This document shows positions 46,716-58,118 of a DNA stretch of 64,000 nucleotides, piece after piece. This stretch comes from Clarireedia homoeocarpa (taxonomy: Eukaryota > Ascomycota > Leotiomycetes > Helotiales > Rutstroemiaceae). A program made the position numbers and the translations under genes. Below the pieces are notes generated by a model. The model had not been told where the DNA came from and did no database searches. It worked only from the letters and a program-made list of their open reading frames with translations. The stretch spans positions 682,001 through 746,000 of the forward strand of contig LNKV01000033.1 of NCBI GenBank assembly GCA_001465935.1, in the 5' to 3' direction. How positions within the stretch are numbered: position 1 is the first letter of the stretch; every line of letters begins with the position of its first letter.

Positions 46716-48605
46716 TCACAACAACTCCTCACACCCCCAAGCCGCCACCAACCCCGCCAAACTCCCCAACCGGATCACCCACCCCATCGCCTCCCCACCC
46801 GTCACACCGAACCTCCCCAACAACCAAAACACCACGCTCCCCTGGACCGCGGCGACGATCTGCGGTGCTGCTATGCTGATGTTATAGAGACCTAGTATCG
46901 TGCCTGCTTGGAGGTCTCCTCTATCTGCTTCTGCTTCTTCGTCTGGGTTGTTTTTGTTTCTTCTTTGGTGGGACTGGGAGATGGAATGGGAATGGGAATT
47001 GGCAATTTCGAGATTGATAAGCGCGAGGGGAATCCATTGGGTAATGGCCCAGGAGATACCGAGGAAAGAGACCAGAATGGAGGTTGTGAGGAAGAAGGGG
47101 GTGAGGAGGGTGCAGAGTATGAGGAAGGAGGTGAGGATATGGGAGAGGGTCCAGGTGAGCGGGAGGGTGAGGCCACGGATGCGGAGGCGGGAGGGGCGTG
47201 GGGTTTTGGATTTGGAAGGAATGGGTGAGCTTGAGGTTGAGTCGGTGAAGTGAGGGAGGACGAGGTTGGTTAGGAGAGCGACAGTGGCGAAGAGGATCAT
47301 CACGAATGTTGCGTGGCGGATGGAATGGGGTGAAGTGGAAAGGGGAGATGAGGTTGGGAAGGAGAAGGTGGTAGCCTTTTTGTTGATGGGTGGGTGTTCG
47401 ATTTGGTCTAGATTTCTTTTAGTAGTCTATTTCGTTTGGGGCCTCAGCTTTAACTTACAGATGTTACCAAGATATCTAGTACTGTCAGTATATTGCTTGA
47501 TTGTGTAAAGGATTAAAAGTAAACTTACGTTGTGACATAGAATAAAAACGGAAACCAACCCAGCCAAGCAAAGAACTGTACCACGCAGACCTGCTTGATC
47601 CTCTTAGGAATCGTCCTTATACTTCTATACAGCTGACTAAAAGTCGCCAAGAAACTTTTCCTCTTCATATTACCCTCTAAATCAACATATCTCTTCTCCT
47701 TAACCGTGACACAAGTCATCGCGACGGTTGAACCCAACGCCAGAGATGCAATGAAACATAAGCCTTTCAGCTGCGTGTTTCCTAACCAAGGGACATACTT
47801 GGGCAATGAAACATAACCCGCGGTGTATCCTAAAATTGATCCAATTCCCGCAGCGATACTCGCATAAGCGCAAGCTTTCACCTGTTGGCTTTTCGGCGCA
47901 CAGTCGACGATAATTGCCCTCAGTCCTCCTTGCACTGGTTGGATTGCTATATTCAACGCCCAGATCCAAACTGCTGCGATGGTTCCCTTACATATCATAG
48001 CAGCTTTTCCTTCAGGTTCGCCGTCGAAGATGGTGAAAAGAAAGCTTATAAGATCGGTGGTCCATGGTAATGCGAGTATGCAGATAATGGTTGCGATGGT
48101 ACCAACAATGATGAATGGGCGACGGCGACCAAGTGGGTGTTGACATCGATCGCTGAGGATACCGACATATGGCTGAACGAGAGCGCCAGAGAGAGGTCCA
48201 GCGAGCCAGACAAGGGAGATCAGGTAGGCAGGTACGTCGAGTGAGGAGAGGTATGGCTGTGTTTTGAAGATATTAGTCGTTGGGATAATCGGTTTTTGTA
48301 TTTTACTTACAGAGCCTTGCGACATGATAGCTGTCCATATTACTTGGAGTCTGTCGAAAAAGTAAGCAACGACAACATTGAAAACCATTCCGCGGGGGTT
48401 CCTACCCTCCAGTGCTGATGGTTAGACAAATTAAATAGACAGTGCTAACAATTTGCTCGTCCTTTCCAGATTGATTAGATTCTGGCAACAAAGAGCCCTC
48501 GCTCGAATCCAGAAAATCATCGTCCATATAATCAAGCGCATCCAGCTTATCATCGAGAGAACCCCGCCCTTGCATTTCTATACTTTCGGCACTCGACCCG
48601 GCCAT
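46716..48605 (-). CDS. Sucrose/alpha-glucoside-type transporter (GPH/MFS)
   Basis: Five exons (48605-48406, 48350-48311, 48256-47529, 47475-47459, 47407-46716) give 558 residues with consistent phases. It is a 12-segment sugar:proton symporter resembling plant SUT and fission-yeast Sut1. Signatures: LICLTISTGGLQVIWTAIMS in segment 1, PYLSSLDV, LVWLAGPLSGALVQPYVGILSDRC, the loop HPLGRRRPFI, WALNIAIQPVQGGLRAIIVD and WLGWFPFLFYVTTYLGNIY. The last signature is assembled from three exons, one of only 17 nt. The second half has TM segments from HATFVMILFATVALLTNLV and a central cytosolic loop rich in His, Ser, Glu and Asn. The N-terminal 60 residues are acidic and cytosolic. The substrate is probably sucrose, maltose or a related glucoside. 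Coding-strand composition is C-rich until about 46905 and G-rich to the stop. Confidence 0.92.
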
Positions 48606-50229
48606 CGTGAAGAAATGGAAATGCGCAACGCACACACACTAAAAGCACCAAATGGACAGCACAATGAGCGACATAGACGGTCCAAATTCACGTTTGCATG
48701 TTGCGATGGAAGAAAACCGTCAGCTTGAAGAAAGCTGACATTGCTTGCCTCCATCATTTCCACTAAACACAATGTACACTCGTACTACATGTGCATACGC
48801 GAGCTGCGTATGATTCGCCGGATGCGTGGCATGCATGACGTGGGATATATGGTAATCAATAGTTTTTGACCTTCCTTTTTGGTTCATGTCAATTGTGGAC
48901 TCTGCCCGCGCGCCCAGGACGGAGCTGAGTATTTATTTCAGGACGTAGAGATATAGCCCAGTATTTTTTGACAACGGGATAAGAGTTGTCACAAACACGA
49001 CAGAGCAAAGTTACAGCCCATTGCTCAAGAATGTGGCTTGTCGCATGGCTGTGGCTGGAGATCTCCCAAAATGTTTGGTTTCGGTGAGTAATCTTCAAGT
49101 GAGTGGAACTTGAATACTAAGTTGCCGAAAACAATTGCACAATCACATTGTCCATATAGTTAAACCAATGTCAATGTTTCTAGGATACCGCCTCGTCGAC
49201 AACCATGTGATCTGTTTTCAAACCTTCGTTCGTCACGACTCAGGCACGTTTTCACAGACCTCGGCTCAAAATTGTGGTGATGGCAACCGAGATGTTCCGC
49301 TCCGATCAACCCCGACCCCGCAATATCACAAGCTTACCTTGTATTTATTCTCCTTCTCCAGATTTCAGTACCACGAGCCATTCTTCTCGTCCCAAGCTTG
49401 GCACATGAGAGACTGGGACGTCACTTGATTTTGAAAATGTTCGAGCGGACGAGATTTAGCCTTTTCTTTTTCGCGGAGAACAAAGGGATGAATGGAGATG
49501 CAACAAGTGACTAACAACAATCCGCATTCATCGATTGGGCCAATCCAATGTCTGCATCTGTACAACTCCATGATTTTATGACAGGAAGCATCGCCCATAT
49601 ATATAACTGGTAGGCCACAGCAGGTAGGTATCTTTCCAGCTCAATACCTTACTACCTAGGTCGAATTTCACGTCTCGGCATCTTCCCCTCCAAGTACGCA
49701 GCTTACCTTCCAAACTATCCGTTGAACCGAGCTACGACAAGCACGAGCTTAGCAGCTTGGGAACCACTTCAATCTTCAGCGCTCCACATCCCTCGTCCCT
49801 TTTCCCTTTCCTCCGCTAATAGCAAGGCTGTGAAAGGGCGAGCATGACTGAAGAATATTGACTGGGCCGAGCTATTTTGTTCCGCGGCCTAATCAAAGCC
49901 AAGGACCTCAGATCCCTCAATATTGTCTTCATAACTACTCCATATTCATCATAGAGCTTCATTCCCATTTTACTCTGACTCTTCTTACTTCGCTCTCCCT
50001 GATGGTCACACTGCTATTTCTTGTTTCATTCCTATCGTTATCTAAGCTTAGGAGTGTCTTGGTGCTAGAGAGTCATTTTCACATGTTAGAGACTTAAAGT
50101 CTCCCACACATAGTTGCTGTGTTGTTATATCCGCAGTCTACATCTCGAGGAAGTTTACATTCTCAATCACTGGATACGAAGCTCTGCAAGTGCGCTTAAG
50201 AGACTCTGTGGAAACCACTTTCATATAAA
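48606..50229. promoter_or_regulatory. Divergent intergenic region, sugar transporter / succinate-fumarate carrier
   Basis: About 1.6 kb between head-to-head genes, so it should hold two promoters and leaders. The open frames (for example 49135-49428 plus, 50114-50437 plus) have no domain and the latter overlaps the carrier in another frame. I see no repeats and would not name a binding site. Confidence 0.5.
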
Positions 50230-51575
50230 ATGTCGGCGAAAAGTGTCAAGGGCGCAGATGGCAAGAAGCCAGCGTCTGCAGCTACAAACCTCATTGGTGA
50301 GTCAGCCTGTCTGTCTCCTCAACATGTGCCATTGTCTGACAATTTGTAGCTGGAGGAGCAGCAGGAATGATGGAAGCATTGGTATGCCATCCACTAGGTA
50401 TAGACTTTTTCAATTGCCCCTTCATGACTCTGCATAACTTGAAGCCTACCTCATCGAAGCTCTTTCTAATACATATTTCCTCTAGACACAATCAAAGTGC
50501 GCATGCAATTGTCGCGACGAGCTCGAGCCCCTGGTGCCCCAAAACGCGGTTTCCTCAAAACCGGTAGCGAGATTATGAAACGAGAGACACCGCTGGGTTT
50601 ATATAAAGGACTGGGCGCAGTCATTACTGGCATTGTGCCTAAAATGGCAATACGGTTTACCAGTTTCGAAGCATATAAAAAGTTGATGGTGGACAAGGAC
50701 ACGGGAGTTGTCAGCGGAAAGGGCACATTTCTAGGTATGCCCACATTTCTAGCACAAAATACATTAAAGGGCATCTAAGCTGATATAACTTCACGGAATA
50801 TAGCTGGTTTAGCAGCAGGTGTCACAGAGGCCGTCCTGGTGGTAACGCCCATGGAAGTAATAAAGATCCGTCTACAAGCGCAACACCATAGCATGGCAGA
50901 CCCCCTCGACATACCTAAATATCGTAACGCCGCGCACGCACTCTACACCGTCGTAAGAGAAGAAGGGCTTGGCGCATTATATCGTGGTATTTCTCTAACT
51001 GCGTTACGGCAAGGTAGGTGACGTCCTCGAACACCTCAAGTATCTACCACGTGCTGACCCTCTCTCAAGGCTCCAATCAAGCTGTCAACTTCACTGCCTA
51101 CACAAAATTCAAAGAAATCCTTCAAAGGTATCAACCAGCCTATACTGAAGTGCCTCTTCCTTCTTATCAGACAACAATTATTGGATTGGTGTCTGGTGCA
51201 ATGGGTCCATTGAGTAATGCGCCCATCGATACGATTAAGACGCGCCTGCAAAAGATGCCAGGCGTACCTGGAGAGACGGCTATAAGTAGAATCACGGCCA
51301 TTGCGAGGGATATGTTTAAGTGAGTTTCTTCGCCCTGTAATTGGGGTTGGGGTCGTAAGAACCAAGATGGAGGATTGTATCGCATGGAAGAATGGATAGA
51401 ATGCTAATAGATCCCAAACAGACAGGAAGGCTTTCATGCATTCTACAAAGGTATAACACCTCGCATAATGCGTGTCGCGCCAGGACAGGCCGTTACTTTC
51501 ACGGTGTATGAATTTCTAAAAGAGAAACTGGAGTCGAGTCAGGTGCCGATCACAGGTGGGAAGTACGAAGAGTAG
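50230..51575 (+). CDS. SFC1: Mitochondrial succinate/fumarate carrier
   Basis: Six exons (50230-50296, 50350-50397, 50486-50734, 50804-51013, 51070-51319, 51422-51575) give 325 residues. It exchanges cytosolic succinate for mitochondrial fumarate across the inner membrane and is needed for growth on C2 compounds (yeast Sfc1/Acr1; acuL in Aspergillus). Three carrier repeats are present with the PX[DE]XX[KR] signatures HPLDTIKVRM, TPMEVIKIRL and APIDTIKTRL, each split or bordered by introns. Close agreement with Sfc1 includes LYKGLGAVITGIVPKMAIRF, GVTEAVLVVTPMEV, ALYRGISLTALRQ and YKGITPRIMRVAPGQAVTFT. No presequence, as usual for carriers. It is convergent with twinfilin, with 283 bases between the stops. 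Confidence 0.95.
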
Positions 51576-51858
51576 GGTGTCTTGTAATAGCACGGGTTGC
51601 TCGAGAGGCGGATACCGGGACAAGACTTCTTGAACAATACATGTTCCAGCATGAGGGTTTAGAGCCATGTTACCATATTCTATGGCATGTATTTTCGCTA
51701 TTTACGGAATGCGGAGGAGACTTTTGTATAAGTGCATAGTGCAGCATAGCGTCCGTTCATCCAAACCTCAAAGTTTTAATTTTCCAGAAATTTGTCCGCT
51801 TCGCCGAACACACGAGTTTTTCCACCCAATCATGACAATGCAATCATCGATAGCGCAT

Positions 51859-52974
51859 CTATCTCCTTCCGGGTCTCTTAGGTCTTTCGAATGCTTTCTT
51901 GACCTCTGCTTTCGGGTGCAGATCCTCATTGATACTCTCAGGAGAAATATCTTCTGGAGAACCGGCCTCGAGCCTTTTGTCAACTGTGAGTCCAGCTTCT
52001 GCTTGGGCAAGTTCTTGGGCAGAGCGAGATGATGCTGCGTACAGCATACGTTCCTTTATCTTGGATCCGCTGGGGCAGGTATAGATGAATAGTATCGGTG
52101 AAGAGCTCGTGCCATTGTAGTCATGCGTGTAACGATAGAAGGAGTACCTGGGTTCAGTCGAAGAAATTGTGCTACTGAGTTCAGAGATCTCGGTTTGCGA
52201 TTTTGAGGCCAACTCCATGGTTTCTGTGGCAATGTTGATTTTCTAGACCCAATTAGCGGCGTGCTTCTCTAAATCGTGCAATGAAAACCTACGAGCTGCA
52301 CCAGATTGTGTCCTCCATCCTCGCTCAACGCCTTCAACGCGTCGATTGCGTCGGGGGTGGCAGGCATGCTAACTCCTGCGCTGACATGACTTTTCCGCTC
52401 ATTCATACCTCTGCCCTCTTCTGCCTCCTTCCTCTTCACCTCTCCTAAACTCTGCTCCTCTTCTGTCAACGGTGCTTCCAATTTAACATGTTTGTCATGT
52501 TTGGCGAAACCTTCTTTCGTCAGTTCTTCTTTCGTCGTAGCGAAAATTGTCTCGCGGAATCGTTCAATTCCGAGTTCTCGCACAAGCGTCAGTCGTGTAG
52601 ATGCGAAGAGCATCTTTTGGCGAACGGGAGCGGCATCGGGCACATAGGTAATAGCGACGAAGGGGGCAGGGTCGCTGGATGCATAGCGGCGGAGAATTAT
52701 GTAGAGGGCAGCTTTATCTTCGAGGTGAGGGGCGAGAAGATCGAGGTCGGCGTCGAAGGAGGAGGTTGCGGGCTCGAGAACGGCGGAGGGGGTAAGCGTT
52801 TCTTTGGTAATGGTGCAGAGAAGCCCGCGTTGAGATTCATTCGATACGAATGATTTGAAAGCTGTTTGAAGCTCTTGGGAGGCTGGGTAGGTCTTCTGTC
52901 AGTTGTGTTTTCGGAGGCATTTTTGAGAATGCTGATAGTGGTAGGATAAATCTACCTGAGATTCCGGACTGCAT
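51859..52974 (-). CDS. TWF1: Twinfilin (two ADF-homology domains)
   Basis: Three exons (52974-52956, 52882-52293, 52242-51859) give 330 residues. Twinfilin binds ADP-actin monomers and filament barbed ends in the cortical actin cytoskeleton. The first exon is only 19 nt and encodes MQSGIS; the family start 'MQSGI-as-eL--aF' confirms it. ADF-H domain 1 runs from SQELQTAFKSFV through APVRQKMLFASTR and LTLVRELGIERF. The linker and start of domain 2 have SHVSAGVSMPATPDAIDALK. Domain 2 contains RYSFYRYTHDYNG and ILFIYTCPSGSKIKERMLYAASS. The tail KAEVKKAFERPKRPGRR is the basic capping-protein/PIP2-binding end of fungal twinfilins. The gene shares a 360-base divergent promoter with MED22. Confidence 0.95.
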
Positions 52975-53334
52975 TTTCAAGGTATTGATGGATTGGAGTG
53001 TATGGTTATCTTGTGAATAATGAATAACGATCTTTGCTCTCCGGCCTAAAATCTATTTATGTGCTCTCGAAATTTGACACGACAGTGAGGACAACAACGT
53101 GCATAGCGGGGCAGCAACCAAGGGATCTACAGGTGAGTCGAGGGGGGAGCTGGAGCGTTACAAACGTGGACCGTGCGCTCATACGCTAAAATGCACTAAA
53201 TGCGGGGGGCGCCTTACTGTATCCGCATTGCTGGAGCTTCGAGCTTGCTCTCTCTTTTTTTTGGGACATTCACTCTTTTCACGAACGCTGCACTTCGATC
53301 CTTCCATTCACTCCCAACATCTTTATTACTCAAT
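52975..53334. promoter_or_regulatory. Shared divergent promoter region, twinfilin / MED22
   Basis: 360 bases between two start codons on opposite strands. No clear TATA box; the right half is CT-rich on the plus strand, as in many fungal promoters. Confidence 0.55.
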
Positions 53335-54096
53335 ATGGAAACCACGCAACACACCACTAACGCACTTATTGGTAGGTTAAGGCTATTTCTATTGTACTTC
53401 TCAAGGTTTTGTCCTTCACGCGAGATTATCACATTGACCAACGAAAATCACATGAAAGCGACGCAATGTCTCTACTCTCGCTCTTAAAACTGCCTGAATC
53501 TGCCTACCAACCCTCCCTCGCGCTATCCACAGCCTCGACACCTACACTTCTCAGCGATACCCCGGAGACGTCCGGATTTATCGATATCAGTCAAATTCTA
53601 GCCGTCGCCTGGGAGGGAGATGCAGCCAATGAAAAAAGAAAGACTAATTCCTATCTAGATCGCGAAGAACGTGCTATTGCCGCCTTACTTACTCGGTTTA
53701 AGAATCTTGTATCGCTAGCTGCTTTACCTGCCGAAGATGCTTTCGCAAAGGAGATTGCTGCCGCAGAGGGCTTGAGAATGGAGGTTGAAAGTAATGCTTT
53801 GGTATGTGTGCATGGTTTATTCTGGCTGGAGCCTTGACTGTCTAATGCACCTTCTGTATCTATTGGGGCTTGTAGGCCATGGAGCATAATGACTAACGCA
53901 TGGTTTACAGACAAGCGCAGCAGAAGATCTATTGAAATTGACGCGGGAATTAAAAGAACTGTGGATATTTGGGCCCTTGAGGGATATCGGAGAAGGCGAG
54001 GGAGAGGGGGCCATGGAGGAGGATTCTAAGAAAGTCGAAGAGCTGGTGGCGGCGCAATTAAAGAAGAAATACGAACAAGAGCAGCAGAAAGCATGA
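53335..54096 (+). CDS. MED22: Mediator complex subunit 22
   Basis: Three exons (53335-53371, 53425-53801, 53911-54096) give 199 residues. Med22 (yeast Srb6) belongs to the Mediator head and links activators to RNA polymerase II. The family core is LLTRFKNLVSLAAL...RMEVESNALTSAAEDLLKLTRELKELWIFG, where the junction ALTSAAED depends on removing the second intron. The C-terminus is a charged helix (KKVEELVAAQLKKKYEQ). The second and third exons are firm. The first is less so: METTQHTTNALI fits a fungal Med22 start, but the acceptor used (53424/53425, CGCGAG) is not pyrimidine-rich, and the following DYHIDQRKSHESD is not conserved in any way I recognise. Confidence 0.85.
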
Positions 54097-54536
54097 ACAT
54101 GTTTTTGTGGGAAGTCTGGCGTTTGGTGCGATATTATAAAAGACGGTCAGCATAAAGGCTCAATCTGGTCTACTACATGGTGTTTGGGGAAGTGATAGAT
54201 ACCAGGCGTTCTTGGGGTCAGGGCATATGATAAAAGTTGGACGCTTTCACGGCCGTGGATCTTTTTGATAACCGCGCTTACTCTCGTGAGGATTGGAAAA
54301 AGAAATTGTCTTTATCATGTTAAAATCAAACATTAGATCCAAATGCGGCTGTAAGAATTAATACTGTAGAAAGGCGATAATAGTCCAGCTAAAAAAGTTG
54401 GTAAATGACTAGAACTAGTTAGTGATCAAAACGTGGAAGCACTGAAAGGGAGCCAACGCAAATCGCGTATTTCCTTTTTTGGAAATTTTTCAACAAAGAA
54501 AAAAGTTCCCAGCAGTAATCTATAAAAACCTGCCCA
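54097..54536. other. Gene-free stretch
   Basis: 440 bases between MED22 and the helicase, same direction. I see nothing beyond ordinary 3' and 5' flanks. Confidence 0.5.
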
Positions 54537-56678
54537 ATGTTTTCCTTAACGAAACCCTCTACACTCATCAGACTGAATCAAATCGGCATTTTGCGACCAT
54601 TCTCGATCGCAATGTCACCGCTTCCATCGTCATCTACTCGTCGGGTCCCCCGCAGAGGCAGAGGTGGTCGCCGCCATGCATCCCACGCAGCTCATGCTGT
54701 GAACACTCGATCGCACACACAAGCCACATATAATGATTCTTCGCCGCCAACAACAGACTCTCCTCGAGTTGCTACGCCTCCGCTCACTGCTCCTGTTCCT
54801 TTAGATACTCCGCGATTTAAAGATCTCGCAGAGGAGAAATTACTTGCTCCAGTCCTCATTCAGACAATCACGGACGACTTGAAATTTGACTATATGATGC
54901 CAGTTCAAGCTGCAACTCTCCGGCCATTACTTGCTGAACGCGCTGACTGTTTGGCACAAGCCAAAACCGGAACTGGAAAAACTATTGCTTTTCTTCTTCC
55001 TGCAATCCAAACTCTTATAAACAAGAACAGAAAGCCTGGAGATGGAATCTCTCTTTTGGTCATTTCTCCAACCAGAGAACTTGCACAACAAATTGCGAAA
55101 GAAGCTACACAATTACTACAACGTCTTCCCCAATACAAAGTCTGCGTCGCAATTGGTGGCACAAATAAAGACACAGAACAGAGACAGATCTTAAAAGGAT
55201 GCAATATTCTTGTCGCTACACCAGGTCGATTGAACGATCATCTCAATGATGAAGGCTTCAATTACCAATTCCGCAATGTTGATACTCTTGTCCTTGATGA
55301 GGCAGATAGGTTATTGGATATGGGATTCATGAATGCTCTCAAAGATATTATTAGATATCTGCCGGACAAAGAAAAAACCAACAGACAGGGAATGCTCTTT
55401 TCCGCTACCATCGCTCCTCACGTTGAAAAAGTTGCTCACTTAGTTCTCTCTAAAGATTACAAGTTCATCTCTACTATACCAGAAGGAGAGGTCAATACTC
55501 ATGAGCGTATCCCACAACATCTCATTGTTGTCCCTAACTTTTCTTCTGTTGCTGCCGCAATGGTAGGTTCCATACGCAAAGAAATGCAATTGAACGGCCC
55601 CGAAACTTTCAAAGCTATCGTCTTTGCACCAACAGCCGCACTAGTTGATTTCTACCACAAGATTTTATCATCTATTCAAGGCTTACCTCCTGTCACTCTT
55701 CTACACTCTCGTGTCACTCAAAATAGGAGAACACTTACCACCAATGAGTATCGCACAGCCAAGAATGGTATTCTCGTAGCAACTGATGTTATCGCTAGAG
55801 GCATGGATTTCCCCAACGTTACTAATGTCTTCCAAGTTGGTATTCCTTCTGATAAAGAATCTTATATCCATCGTCTAGGACGAACAGGAAGAGCTGGTGC
55901 TGAAGGCCGTGGTGTTTTCATCGTCGCTCAATCAGAAACCTTCTTCTCCAAATGGACATTGAAAGAAATTGACTTCCAAGAGATGGAACCAGATTTGAGC
56001 GCAGCTGAAGAGGTATTTAATATCGCTCAGAAAATGGACAATCCTTCTAAGACATACCAAGCTTGGTTGGGTTATTATAAAAATCACCTTAAGGGTATGA
56101 AGTGGGATAATGAGGCGCTGGTTAGAGAAGGTAATATCTATGCCAGAGACGGCCTTGGTGCGCCAGAGACTCCATCTTTGAATAAAAGCGTGGTTGGTAA
56201 GATGGGTCTTAAAGGCACCAAGGGACTTGTGGTTGTACCCGATCCTCCTAAGGTGCCTAGGGCTAGAGGTGGTGGCGAAGGTCGCTCTATAGGAAGTGGT
56301 GGACGTGGACGTGGTGGAGCTGCTGCTGGTGGCGAAGGTCGCTCTATCGGAAGTGGTGGACGTGGACGTGGTGGAGCTGCTGCTGGTGGCGAAGATCTCT
56401 CTGTAGGAAGCAGAGGACCGTCAGTGACGACGTTCGATCAAGCACTGTCAACGAGTACTGCTGGACATGGAAATGATGGGGCTGGCTTTGGTGGCACTGG
56501 AGGTTGGTCTCCGGGAAGTAGTGGACGTGGGCGTGGTGGTGACGATCGGTATGCAGGAAGTGGTGGACGTGGAAATAATGGGGCTGGCTTTGGTAGCAAT
56601 AGAGGTTGGTCTGCGGGAAGTGGTGGACGTGGACGTGGCCGAGGAAGAGGACGAGGGCGAGGAGGGTCCTCAATTTAG
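54537..56678 (+). CDS. Mitochondrial DEAD-box RNA helicase (Mss116/CYT-19-like)
   Basis: Single exon, 713 residues. The start MFSLTKPSTLIRLNQIG...RPFSIA is a basic, Ser/Thr-rich mitochondrial presequence. Helicase motifs in order: Q motif (FDYMMPVQ), Walker A AKTGTGKT at 142, PTRELAQQ, TPGRL, DEAD at 254, SAT at 289, the VIARGMDFPNV region, and HRLGRTGRAG at 445. This set with a C-terminal extension after KGLVVVPDPP matches the Mss116/CYT-19 group, general RNA chaperones that help fold group I and II introns. The last 140 residues are RGG/GRG-rich, with two perfect 19-residue copies and a partial third of a GEGRSIGSGGRGRGGAAAG unit. Neurospora CYT-19 has a shorter basic tail, so this one appears expanded. 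There is no upstream in-frame start. Confidence 0.92.
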   Translation: MFSLTKPSTLIRLNQIGILRPFSIAMSPLPSSSTRRVPRRGRGGRRHASHAAHAVNTRSHTQATYNDSSPPTTDSPRVATPPLTAPVPLDTPRFKDLAEEKLLAPVLIQTITDDLKFDYMMPVQAATLRPLLAERADCLAQAKTGTGKTIAFLLPAIQTLINKNRKPGDGISLLVISPTRELAQQIAKEATQLLQRLPQYKVCVAIGGTNKDTEQRQILKGCNILVATPGRLNDHLNDEGFNYQFRNVDTLVLDEADRLLDMGFMNALKDIIRYLPDKEKTNRQGMLFSATIAPHVEKVAHLVLSKDYKFISTIPEGEVNTHERIPQHLIVVPNFSSVAAAMVGSIRKEMQLNGPETFKAIVFAPTAALVDFYHKILSSIQGLPPVTLLHSRVTQNRRTLTTNEYRTAKNGILVATDVIARGMDFPNVTNVFQVGIPSDKESYIHRLGRTGRAGAEGRGVFIVAQSETFFSKWTLKEIDFQEMEPDLSAAEEVFNIAQKMDNPSKTYQAWLGYYKNHLKGMKWDNEALVREGNIYARDGLGAPETPSLNKSVVGKMGLKGTKGLVVVPDPPKVPRARGGGEGRSIGSGGRGRGGAAAGGEGRSIGSGGRGRGGAAAGGEDLSVGSRGPSVTTFDQALSTSTAGHGNDGAGFGGTGGWSPGSSGRGRGGDDRYAGSGGRGNNGAGFGSNRGWSAGSGGRGRGRGRGRGRGGSSI
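56271..56412 (+). repeat. 57-base coding tandem repeat in the RGG tail
   Basis: Copies at 56271-56327 and 56328-56384 differ by about one base; a third, diverged copy starts at 56385. The unit is 19 codons, so the frame is kept. The near-identity suggests a recent duplication. Confidence 0.9.
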
Positions 56679-57070
56679 AGAGGTGCGAAGTAAGTTGTGC
56701 TTAGCTATAAATATTTCTGTATGATTAGAGGCCTTTTCACGTTCTACTCTATTGGGATGTATTCACGACGTTACAAAAAGTTAGATACCAATCATATAGG
56801 CGTTCAATGGATGGACTGGGCCTGTTTGTTATTGAAAGAAGACTGGCTCGTGTACAATATTATTTCAACCCACTTCAGACCGCTCTCTACCAATTCTCTG
56901 TCCCTCTTCTTTACACTATCTAAAACCTAAACCTAGGCAGTATCTAGTTCTACATATGCACGTGACCACACTGCATACTCCTTTTCTCACTCTAAAATCA
57001 CACCACTTCTCATTCTCCTTTTCTCACTCAAGCCACAACCACCAATCTCGAGTTCCGCAAAAAACGCAAA
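56679..57070. other. Gene-free stretch
   Basis: About 390 bases between the helicase and the dioxygenase. Only short frames; the end is CT-rich, like a fungal promoter. Confidence 0.5.
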
Positions 57071-58118
57071 ATGATAGGCTATTTCTTTGCTATCATTCCC
57101 CTCTACGTACTTGTCTATGTGCCTCTCACAAATATAATATTCGGTAGTGGAATCAAACGTCAATTGGAAGAAGATGCATCCTCCCTCGAACTCAATTCCT
57201 CGTTCATTGCAGCAGATGACCCACTTTTCTGCCCGAAACATGGCTACAATACATATATCTTAAGTCATGAGCCTTTGATGGTGTATATTGAGGGCTTTTT
57301 GAGCCGGAATGAGAGTGAGCATTTGGTTAGAGTCAGGTATGTTGGTTCTTTTTTTCTTTGTTTGTAACTTCGATCTTCTCTTATGTTCCACCGGACTCCC
57401 CGGAAATCATCACACTGCCTGTTGAAGATGGATGAAGCATAGTTAACGCATAGATAGCGAACCACTCTACGCACCTTCAACCATCACCCATGGCCAAGAA
57501 ACTAAGATCGATAAGTCGGTAAGGCACTCTGAAGTTGCACTTCTGGAGAGAGATGAAGTGGTCAGGTGTATTGAGCATAGAGCAAGAGCGTTTCAAGGCT
57601 GGAGAAAGGATGTGGGGATTGAGATGTTAAGGACGCAGAGGTATGGGGTGGGCGGGCATTATGGGATGCATTTGTAAGTTGTTTGATGATTCCTGTTTTA
57701 GAGGAGTGCTTGGTGGAAAGGATGCCCGTAGGATGGGAAGGCTGTGGTCTTTATTGTGTCTTTGCTGATTGACTCCAGTGACTGGAGCGGAGGAGGAAAA
57801 CGTGGTGTGGACCGTGTGAGCACCTTCATGGTCTATGTTGACGTCTCTCCGGATATTGTTGGTGGAGGGACCGAATTTCCCCGTATCATTGGACCTAAGG
57901 GAGGTCGGTGGGAAGAATTTCTTACGGTGACGGAGAACGAGGATGGGAGAATAGAGGAGGGTGTTACTTTTAAGCCAATTAAAGGGAATGCAGTGTTTTG
58001 GGAGAATATGGGACGAGATGGAAGGGGTTACGCTGAGACCTGGCATGCTGGGTTACCAGTTGAAAAGGGGGAGAAGGTTGGGTTGAATATTTGGAGTTGG
58101 GGGAGGACGGTTAGATAG
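57071..58118 (+). CDS. Prolyl 4-hydroxylase-like 2-oxoglutarate/Fe(II) dioxygenase
   Basis: Three exons (57071-57336, 57458-57673, 57779-58118) give 273 residues. It should be a type II membrane protein: MIGYFFAIIPLYVLVYVPLTN is a single N-terminal membrane anchor. The P4Hc domain follows from CPKHGYNTYILSHEPLMVYIEGFL. Iron ligands are His160 and Asp162 (GMHFDW, formed by joining exons 2 and 3) and His250 (ETWHAGLPV); Lys260 in EKVGLNIWSW is the 2-oxoglutarate-binding base. Other family blocks are DEVVRCIEHRARAFQGW and GGGTEFPRI. Both introns are about 110 nt, and acceptors were chosen to keep SEPLYAPSTI and HFDW in frame. Substrate protein unknown; ER or Golgi lumen is likely because of the anchor. 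Confidence 0.9.
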
